A stretch of 64,000 nt of DNA from positions 868,001 through 932,000 of the forward strand of contig JAVHJL010000005.1 of the NCBI GenBank assembly GCA_036971715.1. Direction: 5' to 3'. The position numbers were made by a program, and so were the translations under genes. This stretch comes from Arthrobotrys musiformis (Eukaryota; Ascomycota; Orbiliomycetes; Orbiliales; Orbiliaceae). Position 1 is the first letter of the stretch; each line of letters opens with the position of its first letter. The notes beneath the pieces were generated by a model. That model ran no database searches. It had not been told where the DNA came from and saw only the letters and a program-made list of their open reading frames with translations. Below are positions 34,049 to 47,045 of the stretch, one piece after another.

Positions 34049-36990
34049 TTAGTAATCCACCAAAGGCAACTTCCTCCCGATAGAACGCCTGGTCGTAACC
34101 TGCTGTGCAGCCGACGCCTCCTCCTCCTTCTCAGACAACAGCTTATTCAAGCTTCCGACATCGAAGTATCCGTCTGCAAAAACTTCATTAGCATCAAATT
34201 CCCAATATTTATCATAGAATAGAGTGAAAAAACTTACACCCGCCGAGCATCCCGCCCTCACCGTCACTCTCAGACGGCGAGGAAGTACCGCTAGCCATCT
34301 TAGTAATAATCTCCTTACCCTTCGGGGTCTTCAACGGGGCAGCAGCTTGCCTAGTCTCAGCCTCCCTCGCCTTCGTCGTAGACGGCGAGACAACCTTCCT
34401 ATTCAACTGTTTGAACAGGTACCTCACATCCTGCAGATAACTATGCAGCGTATCCACAAATCGCTTCGTCTGCCTGTGCTTCGAGCTAACGCACACCGAA
34501 ATCGAGTCTTCCTTGATAATATACCCTATCCCGAACCCATCCGCGGAAACCGGTCCGAATCCGAACATTCGAAGGGCCGGATTACCGCAGTTGGAAGTGG
34601 AGATGATGGTGGTGTTGAGTTTGTCCCATGCCGAATCCGCGAAGATGGCCGGGATGTCCCGCGCGACGGCTCGGCCGCTGCCGGTGGATGCGGTTGCGGA
34701 CATCTCGGATATCATCGATTGGCCGCCGGGGGAGCCGATGGGTAGGTCCTGGTCTTCACCGGAAACATACCCGTCGACCGATGGCGAGGCGCATCCTTCG
34801 TCGAGGATACCTCGTTGCCATAGGCAGTACAGAGCGTATAGGTGTCTATCCTGTCCGAGACCCTTGGAGCACTGTCTCGTTCGCTGAACGTGACGCTCGC
34901 AGGCTGCCTTTAACGCATCGATCTTGGCCTTGGCCGGTGCATCTTCGCAGAATGTGCGGACAAAGTCGACGACTTCCTGGCTGACGGTTCGGATGGCTTC
35001 GGTTCTGCCGTGTAAGAATTGTTTGGTCATCGCGGGCTCATAAGTGCACTCGACCCGGCCGTAGAGGGCGTAGTAAGAGGCTTGGAAGGCCATCTGGACG
35101 TAGGCGTCAGGGGAGAATCCCATGTTCTTGATGTGGTTGGAGCCGTAACCCTCGAATTCGAGCGTTTGGAATTCATTCTGGTTGATCAAATCGGCCAATC
35201 TAGTCTCTGCGAATCGTAACCCAAGGCTCAGTTCTGGGACCATAGTCCACTCAAGCTTATGGGGTGTTGTGCTGACGTTTCCGAATGACTCTGGGTCACG
35301 CTTCGCCGGGTCGGGGGACACCGAGGCCCATAGAGAGGGAGAGCCGCCGTGGATGGTCTTCGCGAATCGGAGAATAGTATCAGTGTAGACGTCGCTGACG
35401 AATCTCAACACAGTATGGCCGTCGACACCGGTGTGTTCAAAGTTGACACCCGCAGCACCGTTCGTGCAGACGATGATTTGCAACTTATCGTACCATCGGT
35501 TGGTACATGTACCGACCTGAACGCCCTTCTCAATAACGCTGCTACCGCACAACATGTTTGTCGAAATCTCGGCGAGAGATTCGGGCGAGGAATCGTCCAA
35601 GCAGAGAACGAACAACGCCGAATCGACGATCTGGAGACACTCTCGGTTGGTGTTGTCCTCATGGTTGAGCATATGGTCTCGCATTCCTGCCCAGACCCTA
35701 CGATTCTCGGTGCTGAGAACACCAACGGCTCCTCGGGCGGCTTCTTGAACTGGAGTTTCCATCGCATCGTTCATGATAGCCTGGAGATTGTGGACGAGAT
35801 CCTTTTCGGACATGATCAAATCCGAGTTGTCATCCATAACATCGAACCAGTAGAACTGTGAGCGGCACATGACTACGATATGCCTGGCCTTTTCGTCGGT
35901 CTGCATCAAGCAGCCATTCTCGGTCGGAATTCTGGCGGCGCCGAAGAGGCGGCTGAATTGGTACTACATGTTGTTCCATTTAGTTTCGAATTGCTTTAAT
36001 TTCGAATTTGGTATTTACTCACCATGCATAGTGGTGTTCCTCGGATCGTGTCTGGTGGAAGTTCTTCCCTTCTCAGGGCTCTGATGAAAGCCAGTGAAGA
36101 GACGACCAGAGAAGCCGCTCTTGTAATCTGGTTGTTACGAGCCGGGGTCGGGTCGTCGGCAAGCAAGAAGCTATCACGATACATTAGAACTCCTTCAACA
36201 ATATTAACAGACTTGATAAATCAATGAATGGCACTCACAATGGGTTCAAGTTGAGCACGACAGCTAGTGATTAGAATGTTAATAAAACTTCCAAGAAAAA
36301 ACTCGTTTTCTGTGTGTCATCAGAATCAACTTACGATTGTCGTAGTTGAGGTACGAATCGTACCCTAAGGAAATATTAGCATATCAATAATAGAAGAAGA
36401 AGAAGAAAAAGAAGCAGCAACATACAGAACTGCTCGATATAACTCGTCTGCGAAAGAGAGTACTTTTGCAACTTATCCTGCAAAACGGGCCCAACCGTCT
36501 TCGCGAACTCCCTCACGACAGCAATGGTCCTCTGGTGCTCACGATGACTCTGCAAAGGCCTCACAACCTCCAAATAATTCTGCAAAGTCTTATCAAGATC
36601 CTGGATTGGCAACTTGGGCAGATCATCTTGGAACGCAAAAGTCGTCATCTTCTTCTTGGGCTCCTCGGCCTTCTGCTGGGGCTGCTGACCGAGGGCCTTC
36701 TTCGGGTCCTTGACGGAAGGGTCGGCGTCCTTCGCCAACTTTTCGTCTATGGAAGGCATGGTGAACCTAATAGGCATTTGTGAAATGTGAGCCTTCTGCC
36801 CTACGAGAGTTTCAACTTTGCGAGCCGCAACAGGGAGATCCTCGAGCTGGTCGGTGCTTGAGGCAGCGGTGGAAGAAGTCGAATGACTTGGACTTGGACT
36901 TGATACACTATTCAAGGTAGAGGTAGTCTGTGTTGCGGAGTGTGTTGCTGAGGGACGAATGCAACAAAGCAGTGATCGAAGGAACGCCAT
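34049..36990 (-). CDS. Carnitine O-acyltransferase, Yat2-like
   Basis: Exons 36426-36990, 36335-36364 (30 nt), 36239-36263 (25 nt), 36023-36170, 34238-35963 and 34049-34173 give 872 residues with all phases closed. It transfers acetyl or acyl groups between CoA and carnitine. Support: MTTFAFQDDLPKLPIQDLDK and LQNYLEVVRPLQS at the domain start; WYDSYLNYDNPVVLNLNPFF rebuilt across the two tiny exons; the catalytic-histidine motif NFEHTGVDGHTV; and a C-terminal FGFGPVSADGFGIGYIIKED block. The N-terminus is Ser/Thr-rich and could be a weak mitochondrial signal. Length and the missing PTS1 (it ends PLVDY) fit the Yat2 class rather than peroxisomal/mitochondrial Cat2. Location is inference. Confidence 0.9.
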
Positions 36991-39555
36991 GGCCCAACAC
37001 GCCGGGCAGGGTAGACTTTATGTATCATGAATTCGATGCGGGTATAACGGGTATGAGGAAGAATAGTAAACGCCATAACGGATAGGAAAACCAAAAGGGT
37101 TCAAGAAAGCACCGGTAAAAGGATATGTATACTGCAAAAGTCACTATAGAGGAATATAGTAATACTTCCTATAATGAAACATGGCGAAAGAGTGACCAGG
37201 GCCCGGACGAGCGTCTGTGACTTTTGCAGATGATTACCGAGGGAAATATTTGGAAATGTGAATATTTCCAGGTCTCCGAGCTAAGAAGTCGAGAGATAAC
37301 AGAATGCAAAAAGTGGCTCCCTTTCTGGGTCTGGGGCCCCATGGAGAAGCCAGGCCAGCTTATGTATTGCACCGGATGGCCCCCCTCCCCAGAGGAGGGG
37401 ACCTCGAGGGGAGGCCTCAGGAAAAAGCATATGATCGATATATTTGGGGATTTGGCTCAACTGGGGACGTCACTTACGCAACAAATAGCAAAAACGACCT
37501 GGTCAAGCGACTAATCCTTCCGCGCAGATGGACGGTGGAAGTGATGCAGCGCTTCTGAGACCTGACTGGCTGGGCTGGCTGGAATATGCAAGTAAGGTTT
37601 TTTCTCGAATAGAGGGATTTTAGAATGGAATGCAGCAGATCTAAGAGATCAGGAAAAAGAAAGAAAGAAACCGCGGGAAATAGAGGTGGGGAAACGATGT
37701 GGGTAAGAAGTTGGTGAGGTTTGTGCAGGCTGCTTTCAGACAGACAGACACTCAGTCAGTCGGTCAGTCAGTCAGTGCTCTAGTTGGTCAACCACCGATA
37801 CGACCTGTCGCATTTGCCTTTCTGGGATAGATACGAAGTGGGGCTGCAATGGTACTACCACTATACTGCATGCGAGACCAGTGCTATTGTTACCTAACAG
37901 TTAGTGTACTATGCAGTGCGAGCGTAGTAGCTTCTTTTCGAATAGGATCTCGAAGGGTTTCGTTCCAGACGGTGCAATGACGACGACGTCGTTTTTTTTT
38001 TGGATTACCAATGATAATAATGGTCAGCGCGGGTACCGGACGTATCCTGGATGTAACATGTAACAGTCTGGTCGAGTCGAGTCGAGCTCTCCCTTAAGGA
38101 CCACTATATTGCAGCTATTGGCGCGAAAGCTTGATTTCCCTCTGAGTGGCCAGGCTCCGAGGGTAGGTTGCGATATACTGATGATAGCATGCGTCGTCCA
38201 ACGTGACGGCCGACGGACGAAGGGAAAGGTCCAACAGGGTTTAGGTTTGCGGATAAACGTGGGGTTCGCATGGCCAGACGGGGCTAGTCTGGGGAAGTTT
38301 ACCTACTGTCGACAGACCCGACTTGACTCGACTCGACTCGAGCTGCCCGCATGTCTGCTTGTGACTAGTAATTATTATCAACCAGTGAGGGTGCCCCTCA
38401 TTTCTTTCACATGAAAAGGATTGGTGCTGCTGCAAGGTTCACAAGATAGTATGTATGTTGTATGTACAGATATTGGCCAAGGCTGCGGCAAGTGGGTCTC
38501 ACTCACCAGCCAAGTTAACGTCATGCAAACAAACCCTTTTGCCTCTGCCTCTCTGCCTTTGCCTTCAATCCGAAGTGCTGTTGGATTTCTCACGGTAAAA
38601 ACCACCGAACTTCAGAATTGAAATCTTCTGATTATCATGAGATCCCATCTCGAGTCTGAGATATGGGGATATCCCCCACGGGGCAAAATAGATCCAGAGT
38701 GGGAAAGAAAAAAGAAACCCAATTCCAGTAGTCCGGTGGGCAAATTTGGTCCGTCAGCGAGGGCGAGACAAGATATCGGATGAACGGATATCCACTCGCT
38801 CGTTCCAACCAAGTTTCCAGCCCTGGCCTAGAGCTTGCTCGCCTGTACATGTATTATCCCAGATCCGAGCCTACCGATGGCTAATTCGCTTTGAGCTTGT
38901 TTCAATCCTTAGTATACTTTCCCACCAATAACCCGAAGGATTTGGCGTGAAGGGAAGAGTATTTCCTGCGCCGCACTGACCTCTGTATCGTCGATTTTAT
39001 CACCGTACATACATACAATACAGGTACATGTTTCTATGACATGCAGGTTTCTGCCAGATTTAAACCACAGTTTGCGAAAGGATAAAAGCACGTACCATAT
39101 ATATCTCGGATGAATGACATATTAAATGGCCAGACAATCACGTCTTTTTTAGTTTTTGACACCTCGGATTATCTGATTGTCCGATGTCATGTTAACATTT
39201 AATTCCCGCCGCCGGAGAGCCGCAGCTTCGCAGTGCAGGCGCAGGTTGTCTGTTGCGGCATGGCCCGTGGCCGATAACTATGTCCCATCCACCCACACCC
39301 ACACCCATTTCGCATTTAACATTTACAGAACATGCAACAGAAAGAAGGATGCACCGTTGCGCGCAAAGCTAGGCAACGTACTAGTAACATCTTTTTTTTT
39401 TAAAAAAAAATAATAATGGACCGGGGGTTTTGCTGTGTGCTATGCAAAGCTTAGGATTCCTCGAAAAATCGCAGGAGATTAATTAGCATCGTGCAGATGC
39501 CGGAGCTAGTCTCCCAAACCAGTAAAACCCTCTTTTTTCCCTTCGGCGATAATCG
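36991..39555. promoter_or_regulatory. 2.6 kb divergent intergenic region, Yat2-like / Abp2-like
   Basis: No supportable gene. It contains a GACA/CAGT repeat (about 37738-37777) and two inverted blocks of a pentamer repeat: GTCGAGTCGAGTCGAG at 38071-38086 and its complement-type run at 38325-38342, about 240 bp apart. A T run and A run lie near 39392-39410. Several short ORFs here are chance. Confidence 0.5.
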
Positions 39556-42057
39556 ATGGGCAGTCGAGATGCTCAACCGGGCGATGACGGGGGGTTCCAT
39601 ATGCATAGGCACGGCCACGGCCACGGACACGGTCATGGCAGTGGACACCGGCTCGACAGCACTCTAAATTTCCCGTCCGTCAGTATTCGAGATCTTGATA
39701 ATCCGGAACCGAACATCCGTCATTTTCTCGGCCCGCCGGTTTCCAGCATTCGACGTTTGTCCTTTCCGAACGACGATGCGGACGAAGAGGACCATGAGAC
39801 CCGAAGGCAGCTGGTCACCGAAATAACCAGGGAAGCCACCGGCCTGGTCGACGATGTTCAAAATGACACACCTGTGGCAACACATCTGCCGGTCGAAGTT
39901 GCCGGCGCTGTGACGAGACGTTGGCCGACGAGGGATGTCACAGACGACAAGATTCACGATTGCTATGTGGACTTTATCCTCTGCTGCAATCCCGCTGTTC
40001 CGGATAACTGTGATACGGCTGAGCTACGCAAATCGTTCAGGGCTCCACCCAAGAGTGATGGCGTCACATTTTCGGTGTTCAAACTCTTCCAGTTGATAAA
40101 ACGATTCGAGGAGGGAGATATCAAGACTTGGATCCAGCTTGTCACAGAGCTTGGGGTGGAGCGGAAGCAAGACCAGAGTACCCAAAAAGTCCAGCAGTAT
40201 GCCGTGAGATTAAAGGTACTCTCTTCCTCCTCCTTGCATATATGCTATTCTTGTCCGAGTTTTCTTGGTCTTTATTATTATTATTATTTTGTCTTGGGAG
40301 CGTACTAATTTTGGTCCACTCTCTTTGGTCAAAAGAGATGGATGCATGCTATGCATGTGGATGCTTTCTTCGAGTATTGCCTGGGGCACCCCCACGGCTA
40401 CTATACGGACATCCCACTAAGCCTTCCCACGCTTGATGACGAAGTTCGTGATGGTGTTCCATTAGAAGAAGACCTTGCCTTGCGAGCCCTCTTGCCAGAA
40501 TACCGTCCCAAGCGAGGGAGACGGAAGGTCGAGAGAGGCTCTATCGACTCAAACTATATGGGCATATCAGAAAAAAGACAGAAACAACCGCTACTCCCTG
40601 CGACGCTGCCTAACATATTATCTCCGGAGGAGCCCAGTCTGCTGAATTACGAGGAAAGTCACGTTTCGAGCTCCTTGCATAAGGAAGACAGAATCCGGGA
40701 TCTTGACCCTCTCCACCCAGACGCTCGTCTCTGGCCCGAACTAAGAGTCCACAACTCCCAACCCCTGTTCCATTCCATATTCTCTAACCCCTTTGACACT
40801 TTGCATCCGGTTGTCCCTGGTGGGCAGCCGCTTCGGTGGCATACTCCCCCAAAGCCGTTTGACCCAAGCCACCGGCCCGGCGGACCTCTCGAAAGAATCC
40901 GCTCGGTACCGGTTCAGCAGTTCCCGACCCTTAAGCGCGCCCGACGGAACCACAGACTCACGGTTTCATCTGCCTGGCCGTCTTCCGGGACCTCGAAGGG
41001 AGGAAAATCTCGCGGCCGCCCGACTGGAAACCGAGGAGCCGCAGAAACCTTATACACTACTTTCCCTGCCAGTCCGGCTAGCCTAGAAGTCCAACTCAGC
41101 GACCAAGGAATCAACGTGCCTCTCGGACCTGAGTTCTCCTCTACACCCACTGCAATCGACGAACAACTACAATTCGCTTCCAAAGTTCCGCAGACGATAC
41201 TACCACCGATCATACACCCACTCGAAGATCCCGCATACGATCACAATGTCGAGATACCACCGCTTCTTGAGAGAGAAATATCCTTCGATCCGTATAGTGT
41301 TTTGGGGAGGGGTGAAATGATTAAAGAACAGCTGGCGACGCATCTACTCACAGCACCGCAGGATGACATGACCGTCGGCCTTGCGAGATCGCTCGCCGAT
41401 TCCCTAGTCGACGGTGTGATGCAAGAGAATAACGATAGAGTGATCGGGACTACCTTGCGCCCGCTATCGATGCTCCTTGGTCTTGATGCACTAGATATGC
41501 ACGACCTCGTAATCACCAAAGACCCATCGATATCCGAAGTTGAGCGGCTTGGGAAGGAAATATCGTTGTTCGAGCGATATCGTACTACGGATCCTGAGGA
41601 ACAGAGTTTGCACGATCTGATTCATACCGAGGATAGTCCTTCCTCGCCGCAAACAATCTCAGCGACGAATGATCAAGAAAACAGAGAGCCTATAAATGTG
41701 GATGCAGAAGAAAAGTACCAAGTGTCCTGGAAGCTCAAGCTTGGATCCGTAGTGGCATCGGTGTCTACCTCTGTGACACTGGCCAACAAACCGCAGCAGG
41801 CCCCCGAAGAGGAACAGCGGCTTCCGGACGATTTCGAAGTCGACATGCTATTGAGCGATATGGAGACCGGCAATCCGAGCCCCGGGTCATTCCCAGGAAG
41901 CGGATCGGATCTGTTGTTGAACGATGATATCGAGCCGCCGCTGGACGACTCGATCGATTGGAGGACGAGGTATTTTGAAGCCCGAGGAAAACTTCGAAAG
42001 GTGGAAGAAGAACTGGAACGATTGAAACACGATCTTATTGCGCGCGTTATGTCCTAG
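39556..42057 (+). CDS. abp2: ARS-binding protein Abp2-like
   Basis: Exons 39556-40215 and 40336-42057 give 793 residues; the intron (GTACTC donor, AAAAG acceptor) joins YAVRLK to RWMHAMHV in phase. The conserved Abp2 domain covers roughly residues 132-245: DDKIHDCYVDFILCCNPAVP, FSVFKLFQLIKRFEEGDI, then VQQYAVRLKRWMHAMHVDAF and FEYCLG. In S. pombe the family binds AT-rich ARS DNA. Before the domain is a His/Gly repeat (HRHGHGHGHGHGSGH, about residues 17-31). After it comes a long disordered region with basic patches (RPKRGRRKVERG) that could contact DNA or act as nuclear signals. A coiled coil closes the protein (GKLRKVEEELERLKHDL). DNA specificity here is unknown. Confidence 0.85.
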
Positions 42058-43557
42058 ATTTGCATCTGCCGCCCTTTTAAAATTTTTTTACAGCTTTGGC
42101 GTTTTTCTGTTTTGTCACGATATGATATGATCACTTGGCGGTTGTTGGTTCCGGAGTCATCTCTGTATTGGCGTTATATAATAGCTACTATACTCAAATC
42201 TACTAATACGGCATAACACCTTTTTTATTTTTTTATTTTATTTTTTGGGGAGAAAGCCGTTTTGTGTCACAACTGAATAACAAACCCGCGATCAAAGTGA
42301 ATCAAAGCAACATGTCATGTCGGTGCGGTAAGGTAATGTTATGTTATGTTGGATCGATATCTGTTGGTTTTATTAGGCTGCTCGGAAAGACGTCCCTTCC
42401 AATCCTTTTGGGTCGCGAAACCCGGTTCCGTTCGCACTTGCACTTGGATCAGGGATTGGCTGACAATACGGCCAAATATACAACATCGTTCTCGTTCTAG
42501 AAGACGGCCCTCGCCAAGGAGATCTTATCGCGAGAGGCTGCGCACTTCCATTTTAATATTTTTGGAGGGGCTGCCGTTCCGTTCGTTCTGTTTCTGTTGA
42601 ATGGTGAAGTTAAAAGGGGCGCACTAACGTTAACTCCCTTTTCCCTTGCCGGTGAGGCAGAGAAAATTCTGCACATTTGTTAGGTATATTTATTTTGATT
42701 TCAGCCTCAGAGCGAGGTCTCAAGTAGAGTAGATATTGGTGAGGTTGTAATTATGGGATTATGAAGATCACGATCAGTCAATCAATCATACATGCATGGA
42801 TCACACCCCCCTCCCCTTATATACTTAAGTACTTATATACTCCTGTACTCTGTACACACATACAAACCTCTTAAGTATGTACCGTGTAAGGACTTACCAG
42901 CGTGATATATATGTACGTGGTGTGATGGGTGGATGGGGGATGGATATAAGAATAGCATCGCGAGACACCGCAATCTCTCAGAACCCGTCGCCTTTTTACG
43001 CCACAGCGATGCCACCAAATTAGCATGTGCATACGTAAGGACAGATATCGAGGAATCCAAGAAACACCCCGGCAGGAGCCGGCTCCCCAATTCCATCCTT
43101 TGTGACCTGTTGAAATTATCTTTAATGTGTATTGTGCGCTACGGGTGTTGTGTACGTAGTATTATTCGCATATTTGCATGTTTGGAGTATCTGGCGGGAA
43201 GTGAACAGATTGCCCGTTCAAGCCCCATCTTAATATCTAAAGTCCTGTCCACCACTGCACCACCACCACTACCACCACCATTCATCATCACCATCACCAC
43301 CATCAAACACATTACCTCCCCTCCTCCTCCCCCTATACACCCGCTGTCCGGGTATATCATCACAGTCTCCAATTTCTTGGTAGGTTTCTCCAATTGACGT
43401 GTATTCTCCATCCTTCACCCGTATTCTGTTGGGTTTCTCGCATGACGTATATGCATTGATTACTTGGAAGCTAACCTCGGACGCGAGTTTGTTTGAGCCA
43501 AAAGGGACCACGGACCAGCTTCACCATCTTCCGCCTGAGAAGGCAGCACAACCAGAC
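42058..43557. promoter_or_regulatory. 1.5 kb intergenic region upstream of Pmt2
   Basis: Terminator region of the Abp2-like gene, then the Pmt2 promoter and leader. Shortly before the Pmt2 start, 43255-43335 is a CCA/CAT-rich pyrimidine tract on the plus strand. ORFs seen here (for example 42933-43397) are low-complexity. No gene. Confidence 0.5.
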
Positions 43558-46115
43558 ATGGCTACAACGGGGTACGCCGGTCAAGTCGACGGCGAACTCA
43601 AGAAAAGAGGGCCTGCTGAAAGCCAGACACCCCTCGTCCCATCAAGTCCGGACACCGATGCTCAGAAGAAGAAGCAGGCCGGCAAGCCTGCGAAGGTATG
43701 TTCACCCTTATCTACAATCAGCCCTATGATCCCTTTTTTATATATTATTATCCAATTGGCTACGGGTTTTAACTAATCGATACCGTGTGTTTGTTACATA
43801 CAGAGTTTCGTAGATGATTATGAGGATATCTTTGTTTGCTTATTATTCACAGCCGTCTCCATCTTCACCAGACTATGGAAGATTGGCTTGTCGAATATCG
43901 TGACATGGGACGAAGCTCAGTACGTGATCTATCTACGATAAATATACCCACCGTTTTAGAATACTCGACTAACGTCGCCTCCTCCAACAGTTTTGGTAAA
44001 TTCGGTTCTCACTACCTCAAGAGAGAATTCTATTTCGATGTCCACCCACCTCTCGGAAAGATGTTGGTCGGTCTATCCGGCTACATGGCTGGTTACAATG
44101 GTTCCTTCGAATTCAAATCTGGCGATACATACCCCGCGGAAGTCAACTATACCTTCATGAGAATCTTCAACGCCGCCTTCGGTGCCCTCTGCGTCCCGGT
44201 TGCTTTCTACACCGCTAGGGAATTGAAGCTTTCCAGATATGGAACCTGGCTTGTTACCCTCATGGTCCTCTGTGGTATGTGGGGCATCCTAATAATCTTC
44301 GTAGTACCATTTGTACTGACTCTATGGATCCAGAAAACTCGTACACCACCATCAGCCGTTTCATTCTCCTCGATTCCATGTTGCTCTTCTTCACTTTCAC
44401 CACTATGCTCTGCTACGCCCGTCTTACCGCGCTTAGAAACCGCGAGTTCTCCGGCCAGTGGTGGCTTTGGCTCATTCTTTCCGGTCTCTCCATTGGTTGC
44501 GTCAGCAGCGTCAAGCTCGTCGGTCTCTTCGTTACTGCCCTCGTTGGTCTCTACACCGCTGAGGACCTCTGGAACAAGCTTGCTGACACCAAGATGCCCA
44601 TCACGACCTATGCCGCCCATTGGGTCAGCCGCATCTTTGGTTTGATCATCTTGCCATTCTGCGTCTACATGCTCAGCTTCAAGATCCACTTCATCATCTT
44701 GGAGAATACCGGTCCCGGAGATGCCCAGATGAGCTCTTTGTTCCAGGCCAATCTCAAGGGTACCGACTTCAACGACAGCCCACTCGAGGTTGCTATTGGA
44801 TCCCGTGCCACCCTCAAGAACATGGGCTACGGTGGTGGTCTCCTTCACTCCCACGTCCAAACCTACCCAGAGGGCTCCCAACAGCAGCAGATCACCTGTT
44901 ACCACCACAAGGATGCCAACAATGATTGGTTCATCTACCCCAACCGCAAGGAAAAGGACTACGAAGTTGGCGAGGACCTTAGGTTCATCAAGAACAATGA
45001 TGTCATCCGTCTCATCCACGCCCAAACCGGTCGCAACTTGCACTCCCATACCATTGCCGCCCCTGTTACCAAGGCCGACTACGAAGTTTCCTGCTACGGT
45101 AATACCACCGTCGGAGATGAAAAGGACCACTGGAAGATCGAAGTTGTCAGCGACGCTGCGTCTAGGGATTACAGCAAAATCAGAACTTTGACCACTTCTT
45201 TCCGTCTCAAGCACCCCGTTCTCGGCTGCTACCTCAGAGCCGGCAATGTCAACCTTCCACAGTGGGGTTTCAAGCAGATTGAAACCTCTTGCGTCAAGGA
45301 AAACCACCCCAGAGACAAGTACACCCACTGGAACATTGAAAGCCACTGGAATGAGAAGCTCCCACCAGCCAAGAAGGACGCCTTCAAGAGCCCCTTCTGG
45401 AACGACTTTGTTCACTTGAACGTTGCTATGATGACCTCCAACAACGCTCTCGTCCCCGACCCAGACAAGCAGGACGACTTGGCCTCTCAGCCATGGCAAT
45501 GGCCGATCCTCCACGTTGGTTTGAGAATGTGCGGTTGGGATAACCACAGTATGTACACAAAACCCCCCACTTGGTGCTTAGCCGATACTAACGAATGCCA
45601 ATAGTTGTCAAATACTTCTTGCTCGGAAACCCTGCTGTCTACTGGGGCGCGTTCGCCAGCTTGTTCGTTCTCGGATTCATGATCATTACCTACCTCGTTA
45701 GGTGGCAGAGAGGTTTCCCCGACCTTACCCAGGACCAGATCGACCACATCAAATTGGCTGGTCTCTACCCAGCTATCGGATGGGTTCTCCACTTCATTCC
45801 TTTCGTTGTCATGGCTCGGTAAGTTTACTCCAAATTGCAATGGGATGGAATTTTGGTGCTGATAATATATACAGTGTTACCTACGTTCACCACTATTACC
45901 CGGCTCTCTACTTCGGTATCCTTGTCTTCGGCTTTTGCTTTGATTGGCTCACGACCTTCCTCCCTTCCAACGCCCGACTTGCCTCTTTCGGTGTCGCGTA
46001 CACTATTGTTACCGGGCTTTACATCTACTTCATCCCAATCTGCTTCGGTATGGTTGGAGAGGCGTCCAACTACGCCTACATGAAGTGGTTTGACAGATGG
46101 AGAATATACGGTTAA
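43558..46115 (+). CDS. PMT2: Dolichyl-phosphate-mannose protein O-mannosyltransferase, PMT2 family
   Basis: Exons 43558-43695, 43804-43919, 43991-44274, 44334-45548, 45605-45818 and 45875-46115 give 735 residues, typical for the family. It starts O-mannosylation in the ER by moving mannose from dolichol phosphate to Ser/Thr. The catalytic loop motif TWDEAHFGKFGSHYLKREFY has the essential D-E pair (about residues 82-83), rebuilt across the exon 2-3 junction, followed by DVHPPLGKMLVGLSGYMAGY. Many membrane segments follow. The luminal MIR region is typical of Pmt2 (GLLHSHVQTYPEGSQQQQIT, CYHHKDANNDW, LIHAQTGRNLHSH). The C-terminal multi-span PMT domain ends YMKWFDRWRIYG. Pmt2 normally pairs with a Pmt1-type subunit, which is not in this window. 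Confidence 0.96.
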
Positions 46116-47045
46116 ATGGAGGGAGGTTGAAACTCGGAATATATTTATGACCAGGGAGGGGTGTGGAAATATTCGGTGGGGAAAAATTGGACTTTGATGT
46201 TAGTAATGCGGAGGGTCCGTTCAAAAAAAAAATCATTATGTCTTATAGGTCCCGGGGGAAAAGTCGTAAGGGAAACGCCCTCGAAGAAAAGTCATTTACT
46301 TTTTTTGCCAAACAAATTCTATTAGCCTCGCTGGCTAATGCGACATCCGTGGAGTAGTAGCACCTTTTTGTCGTCTTTTTTTGCTACCAAGGAACCCTGT
46401 CCCTCAGATCTCCTCTTTCCTTTTCCTCCTCTTCCTTAGCCTCGTACAACCAAGGGATGTCATTCTAGCTCTTCTTTTTTTATCCTTTTCCTTTTTTGTC
46501 CTGTTTCCTTTTCCTAATTATGTGGCCTATAAAATTTTTCACTGTCGATATTAACTGTGCTGTTTCTCCTTGTCTCCTTTTTCCTTTCAGGTTTACAAAT
46601 TCGGTTTTTTCTTTCTCTTGTCGTTACATAAAACATAAATAGGAAAAGGTCTTGATAATGAGTTTTTAGATTTGGTTCGTTTTCAATTCATTAGGCTGTA
46701 ATTGAGGGGTAGTAATTGATGTTCTTGCGGCTTGAGGGTTGGGTTCATAGTTCTCGCGGGATTCTACCAGATCGCAGCCTTGAACGCCCAATTGGCCGGA
46801 GGGAATGTACAGAAGTGCGGGGTGTATTTTGGCACCATCGCCGGTGGTGATATCTACAGGCGTCCCAGAGAGTGGGTGAATATACATATTAAAAGAAATC
46901 GCTAGAATAGGTACACAAGATATAAAAGAAAAAGAGAGATATCGCTTTTTTGAATTTTTTGATCAGTGAACTCCAGGGGAAACCCTTTTTTTTGAAAGAT
47001 ATATACATTCCCAAACGTCTCATCGTATTCTCATCAAGTTTTACT
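46116..47045. other. Convergent 3' intergenic region
   Basis: 0.93 kb, strongly pyrimidine-rich on the plus strand (about 46360-46620, T and C runs). No gene or repeat family recognised. Confidence 0.5.

Noticed and set aside
42933..43397. 154-codon ORF before Pmt2
   Set aside because: Its second half is the CCA/CAT-rich leader tract; no protein-like features in the rest.
44207..45547. 446-codon minus-strand ORF opposite Pmt2
   Set aside because: Antisense shadow of the Pmt2 MIR region; composition is Val/Gly-rich as expected for a shadow frame.
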